A DNA stretch of 64,000 nt, from NCBI GenBank assembly GCA_048262455.1, contig JBLXFD010000013.1:1-64000 (forward strand), in the 5' to 3' direction. Below are positions 26,005-34,440 of the stretch, one piece after another. The DNA comes from Psychromarinibacter sp048262455 (lineage in GTDB: Bacteria; Pseudomonadota; Alphaproteobacteria; Rhodobacterales; Rhodobacteraceae). The notes below the pieces were generated by a model that worked only from the letters and a program-made list of their open reading frames with translations, searched no databases and was not told the DNA's origin. Numbering within the stretch: position 1 is the first letter of the stretch; each line of letters begins with the position of its first letter. Both the position numbers and the translations under genes were made by a program.

Positions 26005-27520
26005 CCCGGCGTTTCCGCACCCAGCGCAGCGGCGCCGTGGCCGCGCGGCGCACCGGGGCGAAGTTCATCGCGATGGACAGCGCGATGACCGCCACGAAGG
26101 CGGCAGAGACCGGGCGGGTGAAGAACGGCGCCAGTTCGCCGTCGCTCAGCGTCAGGCCGCGCCGCAGGCTCTTGTCCAGCAGGTCGCCGAGGATGATCCC
26201 CAGCACCAGCGGCGCCATCGGGTACTTCATCTGCCGCAGCACGAAGCCGACGATGCCGAAGAACACCATGATCCAGATGTCGAACAGCCGCTGGCTGAGG
26301 GCATAGGTGCCGATCACGCACAGCACGAAGACCACCGGCATCAGGTAGGCATAGGGCACCCGCAGCACCTGCACGAAGGCGCGGGTCAGGGTCAGCCCGT
26401 AGACTGTCATGAACAGCGTGGCGATCAGCACCATGGCGCTGATGAGGCCGATGAAATGCGGCTGCTCGATCATGATCAGCGGCCCCGGCCGGATGCCGTG
26501 AATGAACAGCGCGGCGATCAGCACGGCCGAGCTGGCAGAGCCGGGCACCGCCAGCGTGATCGCGGGGATCAGCGAGCCGGGGACCACGGCGGAGTTGCCC
26601 GTCTCGGCGGCGATCAGCCCCTCGTGGCTGCCGGAGCCGAACTTGTGCGCCTCCTTCGAGGACCGGCGCGCGGCGGCGTAGCTGGCCCAGGCGCCGATGT
26701 CCTCGCCCACCCCGGGGATGATGCCCACCAGGGTGCCGATGATGCCGGACCGGACGATCGTGAACTTGTAGCGCCACAGGTCGATCAGGTCGGGGATCGT
26801 GCGGTCGCTGCTGTCCTTCTTGGCGGCCAGTTCGCCCGCCTTGTTCCACATGGCCGTCAGCACCTCGGCGAACCCGAAGGCGCCCACCATGGCGGGGATC
26901 AGCGCGATCCCGGCGTTGAGGTCCCGCAGCCCGAGGTTGAAGCGCACGTGGGCGTGGATCCCCTCGGACCCGATCATCGCCACGGCAAGCCCGAGGATGC
27001 CGGCGATGTAGCCCTTCAGGGGCGTTGTGTCGGCGGTCAGCTGGCCGGAGATCAGGATGCCGAAGACGGCCAGCCAGAAGAACTCGAAACTGCCGAAGTT
27101 CAGTGCGGCCTCGGCCAGCGGCGGCGCGATCAGCACCAGCATGATGACCCCGGCGATGGTCCCGAGGGCAGATCCCGCGGTGGCCAGCCCCATGGCGTAG
27201 CCGGCGCGCCCGGCCTTGGCCAGCGGGTAGCCGTCCAGCGAGGTGGCGGCGCTGGCGGGAGTGCCGGGGATGTTCAGCAGGATCGCGCTGCGCGAGCCGC
27301 CGTAGATGGCGCCCACGTACATGCAGATCAGCACGAAGATCGCGGCGGTGGAATCCAGCGAGTAGGTCAGCGTGGTCATCAGCGCCACGCCCATGGTGGC
27401 GGTCAGCCCCGGCAGCGAGCCGACGATGATGCCCAGCAGCGTCGACCAGGCGGCATGGAACAGCATCTCGCCGGTCAGCAGCGTGCCGAGGCCGGCGGCG
27501 AGGTCGGCCAGCCCGCTCAT
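25997..27520 (-). CDS. tctA: Tripartite tricarboxylate transporter large permease
   Basis: A 507-residue inner-membrane protein with about twelve hydrophobic segments. The TctA hallmarks are GLTATMGVALMTTLTYSLDSTAAIF, YGGSRSAILLNIPGTPASAATSLDGYPLAK and the second-half IPGVGEDIGAWASYAAA with GNSAVVPGSLIPAITLAVPGSASSAVL. With TctB and TctC it drives ion-coupled uptake of a carboxylate or sugar acid. It overlaps tctB by 4 bp. The catabolic genes downstream suggest the cargo is their substrate. Confidence 0.95.
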   Translation of the reverse strand: MSGLADLAAGLGTLLTGEMLFHAAWSTLLGIIVGSLPGLTATMGVALMTTLTYSLDSTAAIFVLICMYVGAIYGGSRSAILLNIPGTPASAATSLDGYPLAKAGRAGYAMGLATAGSALGTIAGVIMLVLIAPPLAEAALNFGSFEFFWLAVFGILISGQLTADTTPLKGYIAGILGLAVAMIGSEGIHAHVRFNLGLRDLNAGIALIPAMVGAFGFAEVLTAMWNKAGELAAKKDSSDRTIPDLIDLWRYKFTIVRSGIIGTLVGIIPGVGEDIGAWASYAAARRSSKEAHKFGSGSHEGLIAAETGNSAVVPGSLIPAITLAVPGSASSAVLIAALFIHGIRPGPLIMIEQPHFIGLISAMVLIATLFMTVYGLTLTRAFVQVLRVPYAYLMPVVFVLCVIGTYALSQRLFDIWIMVFFGIVGFVLRQMKYPMAPLVLGIILGDLLDKSLRRGLTLSDGELAPFFTRPVSAAFVAVIALSIAMNFAPVRRAATAPLRWVRKRRDA

Positions 27521-27999
27521 GGCAGCCGCACCAGGAAGAGTTCCTCGAACAACAGCGCCGAGCCGAAGGCGACGCAGATCCCCAGCACCAGCGCCCCGGC
27601 GACCGATATCGCGCGGGCGCGGCCGTCGCCATGCACCGGGAAGGAGAACAGCAGCGTGAAGGCGGCGGTGTAGAGGAAGGTGGCCCAGACGTAGGGCAGC
27701 CAGCCCACCAGCCCCAGCGCGTAAAGCACCGAGATCGCGGCGGTCAGCCCCAGCCGCGTCCAGGAGCCGCCGGTGAAGATCGGCGGCGCGTCAGGGTCGT
27801 CGGCGAAGGAGGATCGCAGCAGCAGCAGCGCGCAGAGCGCCAGCAGCGCGCCCAGGATCATCGGCACCAGCCCGGGGATCGAGGCGGGATGGATCTGGCG
27901 GATCTCCAGCCGGTCCATCGTCCAGCCGCCCGCAAGCAGCGCCATCCCCAGCACGAGAAGCAGGACCGCGGTGACGCGGTCGGCCATGGCCATTCGCAT
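27517..27999 (-). CDS. tctB: Tripartite tricarboxylate transporter small membrane subunit
   Basis: A 160-residue protein with four membrane segments and the TctB pattern: a short N-terminus, IHPASIPGLVPMILGALLALCALLLL, a central loop, then GLTAAISVLYALGLVGWLPYVWATFLYTAAFTLLF. GGAGG sits 6 nt before the ATG. It lies 60 bp after tctC, with a perfect hairpin between the two. Confidence 0.93.
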   Translation of the reverse strand: MRMAMADRVTAVLLLVLGMALLAGGWTMDRLEIRQIHPASIPGLVPMILGALLALCALLLLRSSFADDPDAPPIFTGGSWTRLGLTAAISVLYALGLVGWLPYVWATFLYTAAFTLLFSFPVHGDGRARAISVAGALVLGICVAFGSALLFEELFLVRLP

Positions 28000-28020
28000 G
28001 TCGTCCTCCGGAAAAGGAAA

Positions 28021-28047
28021 CGGACGGGGCAGCGCCTGCCCCGTCCG
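28021..28047. other. Intercistronic hairpin between tctC and tctB
   Basis: A perfect 12-bp stem, CGGACGGGGCAG with CTGCCCCGTCCG around CGC. Its position just after a binding-protein gene and before the membrane genes fits a 3'-end stabiliser or partial terminator, which would raise binding-protein output over permease. Confidence 0.7.
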
Positions 28048-28059
28048 CGTGGTGCAGGC

Positions 28060-29079
28060 TTATTCCGCCGGGCAGGTGATGCCGATCTCGGAGGGATCCA
28101 GCACCGCCTCGCCGCGGGTCACCCGGGCGCAGGCCTCGGCGATGACCACCGGCATGGCCTTGTCATAGGCTTCCTGGCCGAAGCTCGGGGCGAAGACGGC
28201 GCCGCGGTCGTTGGCGTACTTCTTCAGCTCCTCGCTGTTCATCACGTGGTCCTGCCACACCTGGTTCACGGTGTCGTAGACCTCCTGCGGGGCGCCCTTG
28301 GGGATGAACACGCCGAAGTAGTCGGCCGCGACCTCGAATTCCGGCATGAAGTCGGTGATCGGCGGCACCGGGTCGATGCCCTCGACTTCCAGCGGGCTGT
28401 CGGACAGCACCGCCAGCGCCCGCAGGCGGCCGGCGCGGATCATCTCGGTCTGCTCCACCGCAAGCTGGGTGGTGGCGTCCACCTCGCCGCTGGCCGCGGC
28501 GATGACCGCGGGGTTGCCGCCGTCGTAGGTGATCATCCGCGCACCCGCCAGGTCGCCCTCGGCCGCTTCCTTGATCGCCGCCAGCGCCATGCCGCCAGAG
28601 GAGTTCACGCCGGCGGTGCCGACCTTCACGTCGCCGTTCTGCATGGCCTCCAGCAGGTCCGGGAAGCTCTGGTACGGGGTGTCGGCGTTGACGCTGACCA
28701 CCGGCACGTTGGCCACGTGCAGGTAGATCTCGTAATCGTCGATCGAGGTATTCTCGACCAGGCCGGTCACCGAGTAGGTGGCGTTGTTGGCGATCGCGTT
28801 GGCGGTCCAGGTATAGCCGTCGCGCGGGGCGTCGAGCGCCGCCTTGGTGCCGGTGGACCCGGAGGCGCCGGGCTGGTTGACCACCACCACCTCGGTGCCG
28901 AGCGCCTTCTCGAGGATCGGCGCGACAACGCGTGTCACCTGGTCGGTGGAGCCGCCGGCGGACCACGGAACAATGATGTTGATCGGGCGATCGGGCTTCC
29001 AGCTGTAATCCTGGGCCGCCGCGGGAATCGCGGTCATGGCGGCGAATGCGGCCGCAGCGACCGTGGTAAAGCGTAGCAT
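28060..29079 (-). CDS. tctC: Tripartite tricarboxylate transporter substrate-binding protein (Bug family)
   Basis: A 339-residue periplasmic binding protein. It has the signal peptide MLRFTTVAAAAFAAMTAIPAAAQ and Bug motifs YSWKPDRPINIIVPWSAGGSTDQVTRVV, VVNQPGASGSTGTKAAL and VGTAGVNSSGGMAL. First gene of the operon tctC-tctB-tctA-epimerase-enolase. Shine-Dalgarno GAGGAGG lies before the ATG, directly adjoining the candidate TetR operator at 29094-29115. The ligand is probably a small carboxylate or sugar acid, judged from the operon. Confidence 0.93.
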   Translation of the reverse strand: MLRFTTVAAAAFAAMTAIPAAAQDYSWKPDRPINIIVPWSAGGSTDQVTRVVAPILEKALGTEVVVVNQPGASGSTGTKAALDAPRDGYTWTANAIANNATYSVTGLVENTSIDDYEIYLHVANVPVVSVNADTPYQSFPDLLEAMQNGDVKVGTAGVNSSGGMALAAIKEAAEGDLAGARMITYDGGNPAVIAAASGEVDATTQLAVEQTEMIRAGRLRALAVLSDSPLEVEGIDPVPPITDFMPEFEVAADYFGVFIPKGAPQEVYDTVNQVWQDHVMNSEELKKYANDRGAVFAPSFGQEAYDKAMPVVIAEACARVTRGEAVLDPSEIGITCPAE

Positions 29080-29093
29080 ATAAACCTCCTCAT

Positions 29094-29115
29094 TTATCTA
29101 CTAGATGGTAGGTTA
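29094..29115. promoter_or_regulatory. Candidate TetR operator, copy 2
   Basis: Arms TTATCTACT and GGTAGGTTA around AGAT, matching copy 1 at 17 of 22 positions, with the right arm identical. It ends 14 bp before the tctC ATG. On the minus strand TTGACT (29133-29138) followed after 17 bp by TAACCT gives a promoter whose -10 the operator would cover. Confidence 0.75.
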
Positions 29116-29198
29116 GGTGCCGGATCGCGCAGAGTCAATCGCGATCCTTACCGCTTGCCTTGACCCCTCGCCGTTCTCTGGTAATAGCCCATGAGGCC

Positions 29199-29275
29199 GG
29201 GCCTGTAGCTCAATTGGTTAGAGCAGAGCGCTCATAACGCTTTGGTTGGGGGTTCGAGTCCCTCCGGGCCTACCA
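29199..29275 (+). tRNA. tRNA with CAT anticodon (Ile2 or elongator Met)
   Basis: A 77-nt cloverleaf. The acceptor is GGGCCTG/CGGGCCT, the D arm GCTC..GAGC, the anticodon stem GAGCG/CGCTT with loop CTCATAA, and the T arm GGGGG-TTCGAGT-CCCTC. CCA is encoded at 29273-29275. The CAT anticodon allows Met or lysidine-modified Ile2. The absence of the initiator features rules out fMet, and the CGCTTTGGTTG segment resembles Ile2 more than Met, a weak preference. Confidence 0.9.
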
Positions 29276-29384
29276 ACGTGGTTGTTGGGGCTGATACTTT
29301 ATTGAGATGAGTGACTTGCGGGGCGAAGCTCGTGCTATTGTGCCGCAATTGTGCCGTTCGCCCGGATGAAATCCGCCGAAGGAT

Positions 29385-29842
29385 GGCGGGGTGAACCCCG
29401 CCCTACCACTTCTTTCCAACGTTGCGCTGATGCGCCCCGAACAAGCCGAAGGCGCGGGGCGAGGGCCTGCCCGTCCGGGCGGGCTGGCGCTGTGTCATCC
29501 TCGTGCATGGTTCATTCTGAGTTCGGATATGGTCGGGATAAAGCGCCTACGCCGGAGGGCAGCAGCGCCACCCCACGGGCAGGCTCACGTTGCGCCAAGG
29601 GTGGCGGGGTGAACCCCGCCCTACAGCCTCATATGATTGACGCGCTGATCAGCCCCCGAACAAGCCGAAGGCGCGGGGGCGAGCGCCTGCCCGTTCCGGC
29701 GGGCTGGCGCTTTGTCACCCTCGTGCACGGCTCATTCTGCGCGCGGATGTGGCCGGGATAAAGCGCCTAAGCCGGGGGGCAGCGGCGCCACTCCACGGGC
29801 AGGCTGGCGTTGCGCCAGAGGCGGGGTGAACCCCGCCCTACC
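29385..29842. repeat. Duplicated ~218-bp intergenic unit with palindromic ends
   Basis: The gap 29276-29901 contains no supported gene. Two imperfect copies (29425-29642 and 29643-29842) share CGAACAAGCCGAAGGCGCGG, CGGGCTGGCGCT, CCTCGTGCA, GGGATAAAGCGCCTA and GGCAGGCT. Each copy ends in the palindrome GGCGGGGTGAACCCCGCC plus CTAC. A third palindrome precedes them at 29385-29407. The copies are head-to-tail without spacer, suggesting local tandem duplication of an interspersed repeat. Confidence 0.75.
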
Positions 29843-29901
29843 GGCTTTGGCATAACGCGGACCCCAAGGGGCAGGCTGCCGTTGCTCTCCGACCGGCCGC
29901 C

Positions 29902-31128
29902 CTAGTAATCCCAGATCGTCCCGTCCTCCAGACGCACCACCGGGTGGCTGCCCGGCTGGTACTCGTAGCGCGCGGCCTCCTTCTCGTCGAAGTCGACCCC
30001 CAGCCCCGGCTCCTCGGACACGTAGAACATCCCCTTCTCCAGGTAATGCTCCGACGGAAACAGCGCGTCGCACTCCGGCGTGCCCAGCACCAGGTATTCC
30101 TGCACCCCGAAATTCGGAGCCCAGACGTTCAGGTGCGCCTGCGCCGCCATGGAGATGGGCGAATGGCTGGGCGCGCCGTGGAACCCCGTGCGCACGTTGT
30201 GCAGCGCCGCCAGTTCCACGATCCGCTTCACGTGGGTAATGCCGCCCGCGTAGGTGACGGCGACGCGGATGAAGTCGATCAGCTTGCGCTCGATCATCTT
30301 GTTGCACTGCCAGATCGAGTTGAAGACCTCGCCGATGGCGATGGGCGTGGTGGAGTGCTGGCGGATCAGCGCCAGCACGTCCTGGTCCTCGGCCGGGGTC
30401 GGATCCTCCAGCCAGAACAGGCGCGCCGGCTCCACCGCCTTGGCGAATTCCGCCGCCTCGCGCGGGCGCAGCCGGTGGTGGACGTCGTGCAGGATCTTCA
30501 GGTCCGGCCCGAAATGGTCGCGCAGCTCCATCAGCGCGCCGGGCATGTAGTTCATGTACTTGTCGGTATCCCAGATCTCGAGCTTTGGCTCGATCCCGCT
30601 GAAATCGGTGATGTAATTGCGGTTGTCGCCCTTCTTGGCCGAGACCCCGTAGCTGGCCGTCGGCATCCCCGGGATGCCGCATTGCACGCGGATCGCCTTG
30701 TAGCCTTCCTCGACGTAGTAGGCGATGGAATCCTTCAGGTCCTCCAGGTCGGCGCCGGTGGCGTGGCCGTAGACCATCGCCCCCTCGCGGCTGCGGCCGC
30801 CGAACAGCTGGTACAGCGGCATCCCCGCCAGCTTGGCCTTGATGTCCCACAGCGCCATGTCGATGCCGCCGAAGGCCGCCATGGCCACCGGGCCGGCGCG
30901 GTTGTAGGCGCCGCGGTAGAAGAACTGCCAGATGTCCTCGGAATTGCGGGGATCTTTCCCGATCAGGTTCGGGATCAGGTAGTCGGTCAGGTACTTCGCC
31001 GTCAGCGTCTCGCGGCTTTTCAGCGTCGCGTCGCCCAGCCCGTAGACGCCTTGGTCCGTCATGATCTTCAGCGTGATGTAGGGCTTGCCGGGCCCGCCGA
31101 CGAACACCTTGGCATCGGTAATCTTCAT
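29902..31128 (-). CDS. D-mannonate/D-gluconate dehydratase family protein (ManD, enolase superfamily)
   Basis: A 408-residue enolase-superfamily member of the ManD type. It has MKITDAKVFVGGPGKPYITLKI, VQCGIPG in the long family loop, HDVHHRL (metal Asp with the ManD His), FWLEDPTPAE (metal Glu), IGEVFN (metal Glu), GFHGAPSHSP (catalytic His) and DYQPG-like C-terminal WDY. ManD enzymes dehydrate D-mannonate or D-gluconate to 2-keto-3-deoxygluconate, which fits the uronate locus. Some ManD members have little activity, so the assignment is to family. Third gene of an operon after an oxidoreductase and a 2-hydroxyacid dehydrogenase. Confidence 0.9.
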   Translation of the reverse strand: MKITDAKVFVGGPGKPYITLKIMTDQGVYGLGDATLKSRETLTAKYLTDYLIPNLIGKDPRNSEDIWQFFYRGAYNRAGPVAMAAFGGIDMALWDIKAKLAGMPLYQLFGGRSREGAMVYGHATGADLEDLKDSIAYYVEEGYKAIRVQCGIPGMPTASYGVSAKKGDNRNYITDFSGIEPKLEIWDTDKYMNYMPGALMELRDHFGPDLKILHDVHHRLRPREAAEFAKAVEPARLFWLEDPTPAEDQDVLALIRQHSTTPIAIGEVFNSIWQCNKMIERKLIDFIRVAVTYAGGITHVKRIVELAALHNVRTGFHGAPSHSPISMAAQAHLNVWAPNFGVQEYLVLGTPECDALFPSEHYLEKGMFYVSEEPGLGVDFDEKEAARYEYQPGSHPVVRLEDGTIWDY

Positions 31129-31178
31129 GGGTCTCCACCTTCGTGTTGGGGGCCGCCCCGCGGGGCCGCCGGGGGATG

Positions 31179-32324
31179 TCAGGCCAGGCGCGACACGTCC
31201 GTCCAGTCGCCGTTCTCGCGGATCCGCTCGATCAGTTGCTGGTAGCGGCGGCCGTCGCGGAAGGTCGGATAGGGCTCCACCGCCTCGCCGCGGATGTCGC
31301 GGACGAAGGCGCGGGCCAGGACGTGCCAGCACAGTTCCGTCTCGCCCTGCACCTTTGGCATGTCGGCGGCGATGTCATCCGGCAGCGGCTGCTCGCGCCA
31401 TTCGCCGTCCTTGTGGAGGTAAAGCGCGCCGCTGCCGTAGTGGCCCTTGAGGTAGATCGCCCCCTCGCGGCCGTAGAAGACGATGTGATCCTCGTGGAAC
31501 CGCGGCACCAGCCCGCCGTGCTTGAACAGGACGGAGACAGGCTGCTTCGCCAGCGGGCTGCCCATCTTCGCCAGCACGGTGTAGGACCATTCCACGTTGC
31601 TTTCGCCCCACTTCAGCGCGGGATCGTCCAGGTCCTTCGGGATGAAGTCGCGCCGGGTGGCGAAGTTGTGCACCCCCTCGACGATCGGGGCGCGGTGCAG
31701 GTCGTCGCGCACCTCGCCCATGATGTGGCTGACCTGCGCGCCCACCACCGATTCGACGATCGACAGCGTGTGGGTGAAGTTGTTGTTCAGCCGCCCGCCG
31801 CCCTGCTCCTTGCGGTGCGACCAGCCGAAGGGGATCTCGCGCTCGAGGTTGAAGTGCGAGATGCACTCCACCTCGGTCGGCGCGCCGATGGCGCCCTCGT
31901 CCACCAGCCGCTTGGCGTGCAGCACGCTGGGGGTGTAGCGGAAGCTGGCGGCATAGGCGGTCTTGACGCCCGCCTCGTCCGCCAGCCGGTCAAGCTCCAC
32001 CGCGGTTTCGGCGCTGTGGGTTAGGGGCTTGTCGCAGAAGACGTGGCAGCCCCGGGCGATGGCCTGTCGGATCGGGTCATAATGCGCGCCGCCGGGGGTG
32101 GCGATGGAGACGATATCGGGCCTGCACTGCTCCAGCGCCGCCTGCCAGTCGGTGCCGGCGAAGGGGATTTGCAGGCGGGAAGCCACCTCCTCCACCACCG
32201 AGGGGCTGCGGCCGACGATGCCCACCACCTCGGCCCCGGCGGCGCGGAAGGCGGCGGCGTGCCCCTCGCCGGCAAAGCCGGTGCCCTGCACGAGAACCTT
32301 GGGTCTGTCTGTTGCGGCTGGCAT
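31179..32324 (-). CDS. Gfo/Idh/MocA-family oxidoreductase
   Basis: A 381-residue NAD(P)-dependent enzyme. It has the Rossmann start KVLVQGTGFAGEGHAAAFRAAGAEVVGIVGRS, DIVSIATPGGAHYD, the catalytic EKP variant CDKPLTHSAETA and GGRLNNNFTHTLSIVESVVG. It lies between the 2-hydroxyacid dehydrogenase (42 bp) and the ManD-like gene (50 bp), so probably the same transcript. A sugar or sugar-acid substrate is inferred from context only. Confidence 0.9.
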   Translation of the reverse strand: MPAATDRPKVLVQGTGFAGEGHAAAFRAAGAEVVGIVGRSPSVVEEVASRLQIPFAGTDWQAALEQCRPDIVSIATPGGAHYDPIRQAIARGCHVFCDKPLTHSAETAVELDRLADEAGVKTAYAASFRYTPSVLHAKRLVDEGAIGAPTEVECISHFNLEREIPFGWSHRKEQGGGRLNNNFTHTLSIVESVVGAQVSHIMGEVRDDLHRAPIVEGVHNFATRRDFIPKDLDDPALKWGESNVEWSYTVLAKMGSPLAKQPVSVLFKHGGLVPRFHEDHIVFYGREGAIYLKGHYGSGALYLHKDGEWREQPLPDDIAADMPKVQGETELCWHVLARAFVRDIRGEAVEPYPTFRDGRRYQQLIERIRENGDWTDVSRLA

Positions 32325-32366
32325 CTGTGTCTTCCCCTGTTGCTCGGTACGGGCGGCGGCGGCGCC

Positions 32367-33410
32367 TCAGGCCATCTGGTGGGCCCGGTCCGGCGGGATC
32401 TCCTGCAGCAGCGGCTCGCCGGCGAAGTAGCGGCGCACGTCTTCGACCGCGTTCAGGCCCTGCAGCATGTAGCTTTGCTTCGTGTGGCCCGCGTTGTGTG
32501 GGGTCAGGTAGGCACGCGGGTGGTCGAAATGCGCATCGCCCGGCAGGATCGGCTCCTTGTCGAAAACGTCGAGCGCCGCGTAGATGCGCCCGTCCTGCAG
32601 CGCCGCAAGCATCGCGCCCTTCTCGATGATCCCGGCGCGGGCGGTGTTCACCAGCAGCGCGTCGTCCTGCATCAGGTCGAAGTGCGCCTTGCGGATCATG
32701 CCCTGGGTTTCGGGGATGTTGGGGGCGTGGAGGCTGACGATGGTGCAGTCGCGGAACAGCGGCTCCAGTTCGGACAGGGTGACGCCCAGCTTCGCGGCCT
32801 CTTCCTCCGTCAGGAAGGGGTCGTAGACCACCACCTCGCAGCGGAAGGGGCGCAGCAGCTCGCGCACCATGCGGCCGATGTAGCCCATGCCCACCAGCCC
32901 CACCTTCTGCATCCGCAGCAGGCCGAAGAGGTTGCCGTGGCGCAATTCGTCCCAGTCGCGGCCGTTGCGCAGGTCGACGTCCACCTCGCGGTGCAGGCGC
33001 AGGTGGGCGAGGATCTGCGCGATCGTGAACTCCGCCACCGCCTCGCCGATTGCCGTGGCGGAGTGGCTGACGCGGATCTCAGCCTTTTCCAGCGCCTCGG
33101 TGATGTGCAGCAGCCGGATCGAGCCGGCGGCGTGCGAGACGTACTTGACCCCTCCCGCGGGCGCGACGACGTCGGTCAGCGGCGGGGCCTTCCAGCCGGT
33201 GATGACCGCCTCGATGCCTTCCAGCCGCGCCCCCAGCCCCTCGGCCACCAGCGCCTCGTCGGGGAAGAACACCGGCTCGGCGAATTTCGACAGCCGCTCC
33301 ACGGCTTCGGCCGGGAAGATGCGGCCGCGCACTTCCTCTGGCATCAGCACCGCCACTTTCGGCCGGCTGGCGCCGCGGGAGGTTTCGTTCGTGTTCGCGC
33401 TCATGGCCAT
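32367..33410 (-). CDS. D-isomer-specific 2-hydroxyacid dehydrogenase
   Basis: A 347-residue NAD-dependent dehydrogenase. The nucleotide-binding core is KVGLVGMGYIGRMVRELLRPFRCEVVVYDPF, the signature LVNTARAGIIEKGAMLAAL carries the catalytic Arg, ALDVFDKEP the Glu, and LTPHNAGHT the His. The substrate is unknown; reduction or oxidation of a 2-keto or 2-hydroxy sugar acid fits the neighbours. First gene of the operon toward the ManD-like enzyme. A second ATG 6 nt inside (33404) is an alternative start. Confidence 0.9.
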   Translation of the reverse strand: MAMSANTNETSRGASRPKVAVLMPEEVRGRIFPAEAVERLSKFAEPVFFPDEALVAEGLGARLEGIEAVITGWKAPPLTDVVAPAGGVKYVSHAAGSIRLLHITEALEKAEIRVSHSATAIGEAVAEFTIAQILAHLRLHREVDVDLRNGRDWDELRHGNLFGLLRMQKVGLVGMGYIGRMVRELLRPFRCEVVVYDPFLTEEEAAKLGVTLSELEPLFRDCTIVSLHAPNIPETQGMIRKAHFDLMQDDALLVNTARAGIIEKGAMLAALQDGRIYAALDVFDKEPILPGDAHFDHPRAYLTPHNAGHTKQSYMLQGLNAVEDVRRYFAGEPLLQEIPPDRAHQMA

Positions 33411-33667
33411 TCATCCTCGTCCTGCTGTTCCGCTTGCGGGGCCGTCGGCGGACCCGTCCGGCGGGGGCATGGGCCCCCTGCCCGGCTTTTCGCGCACAGA
33501 TAATACGTTTTACTAATCGGCCGCAAGACGTGGCGGAATGGGATCAGACAGGTTCGACTGAATTGTGCGGAGGCATCGGTATATCGATACACCAAATACG
33601 CCGGTTGCAGGCGGCTCCCAGCAGGAACGGCCCGCGTCTTCCACCAAGCCCCCGGCGTTGCGGCCCG

Positions 33668-34360
33668 TCAGATCTCGTCCTGCATGAAGTAGTTGGCGTT
33701 GGTCTCGGTGATGTGCCTGATCGTCTCGTCCAGCCGAGACAGGTGGATCATCCCCACGTCCACCGCCCGCTCCGGCGCGTTGGCGCTGACCGCCTCGGCA
33801 ATGGCGCGGTGGTCCTCTGCCAGCTGCGGCATCCGGTCTTCCTTCGACAGGCCCAGCATGCACAGCCGGTCCACCTTGGACTTCTCCGTCAGGATCACCT
33901 CGAAGGCGAAGCCGACCCCGCCGATCTCGCACAGCGTCCGGTGGAATTCGTAGTCCAGCGCGCCGAAGGCCTCGTAGTCCCGGGCCTCGATCATCGCGTC
34001 CTGCCGGTCGAGGCAGGCCTGCAGCCGCGAGGTGCCCACCGCGTCGCACATCCGGGCGGCGCGGCGCAGCACCTCGGCCTCCACCGAGGCGCGCACGAAG
34101 CGCGACCGCTCGATGGTGCGGACCGAGAAACGCTTTACCTCGGTGGCGCGTTGCGGGCGGATCATCAGCAGGTCGAGGTTGGCGAGCCGGCTGAAAGCGT
34201 CGCGTACCGGCTGCCGCGAGACCCCGAACTCGGATGCGATCTCTGCCTCGGAGATCTTGTCGCCGGGGCGCAGCTTCATCGACAGGATCTGGTCGTGCAG
34301 ATGGTCGAAGATATCATCGACGCTCGTGCGCCGCTCGCTGATACTGTTCACCTGTGCCAT
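33668..34360 (-). CDS. GntR-family regulator, FCD subgroup
   Basis: A 230-residue regulator. Its winged HTH is DHLHDQILSMKLRPGDKISEAEIASEFGVSRQPVRDAFSRLANLDLLMIRPQRATEV, followed by an FCD ligand domain with helical metal-site regions (RFVRASVEAEVLRRAA, DYEFHRTL, EDHRAIAEAV). FCD regulators commonly sense sugar acids, as UxuR and ExuR do. It sits among the uronate genes. A perfect palindrome ACTAGTATACTAGT at 35783-35796, with the GTATAC core common for this subgroup, lies in the divergent promoter region it is likely to control. Confidence 0.9.
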   Translation of the reverse strand: MAQVNSISERRTSVDDIFDHLHDQILSMKLRPGDKISEAEIASEFGVSRQPVRDAFSRLANLDLLMIRPQRATEVKRFSVRTIERSRFVRASVEAEVLRRAARMCDAVGTSRLQACLDRQDAMIEARDYEAFGALDYEFHRTLCEIGGVGFAFEVILTEKSKVDRLCMLGLSKEDRMPQLAEDHRAIAEAVSANAPERAVDVGMIHLSRLDETIRHITETNANYFMQDEI

Positions 34361-34440
34361 TCGCAGATCCCTGTCTTAATCCGGATAAAATACAAAAAAT
34401 GTCCGGACGCGCACCGATTACCTCACGTGCCGTCCAAGGG

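Noticed and set aside
29199..29275. tRNA as integration site of the neighbouring cluster
   Set aside because: No integrase gene and no repeat of the tRNA 3' end found in the window.
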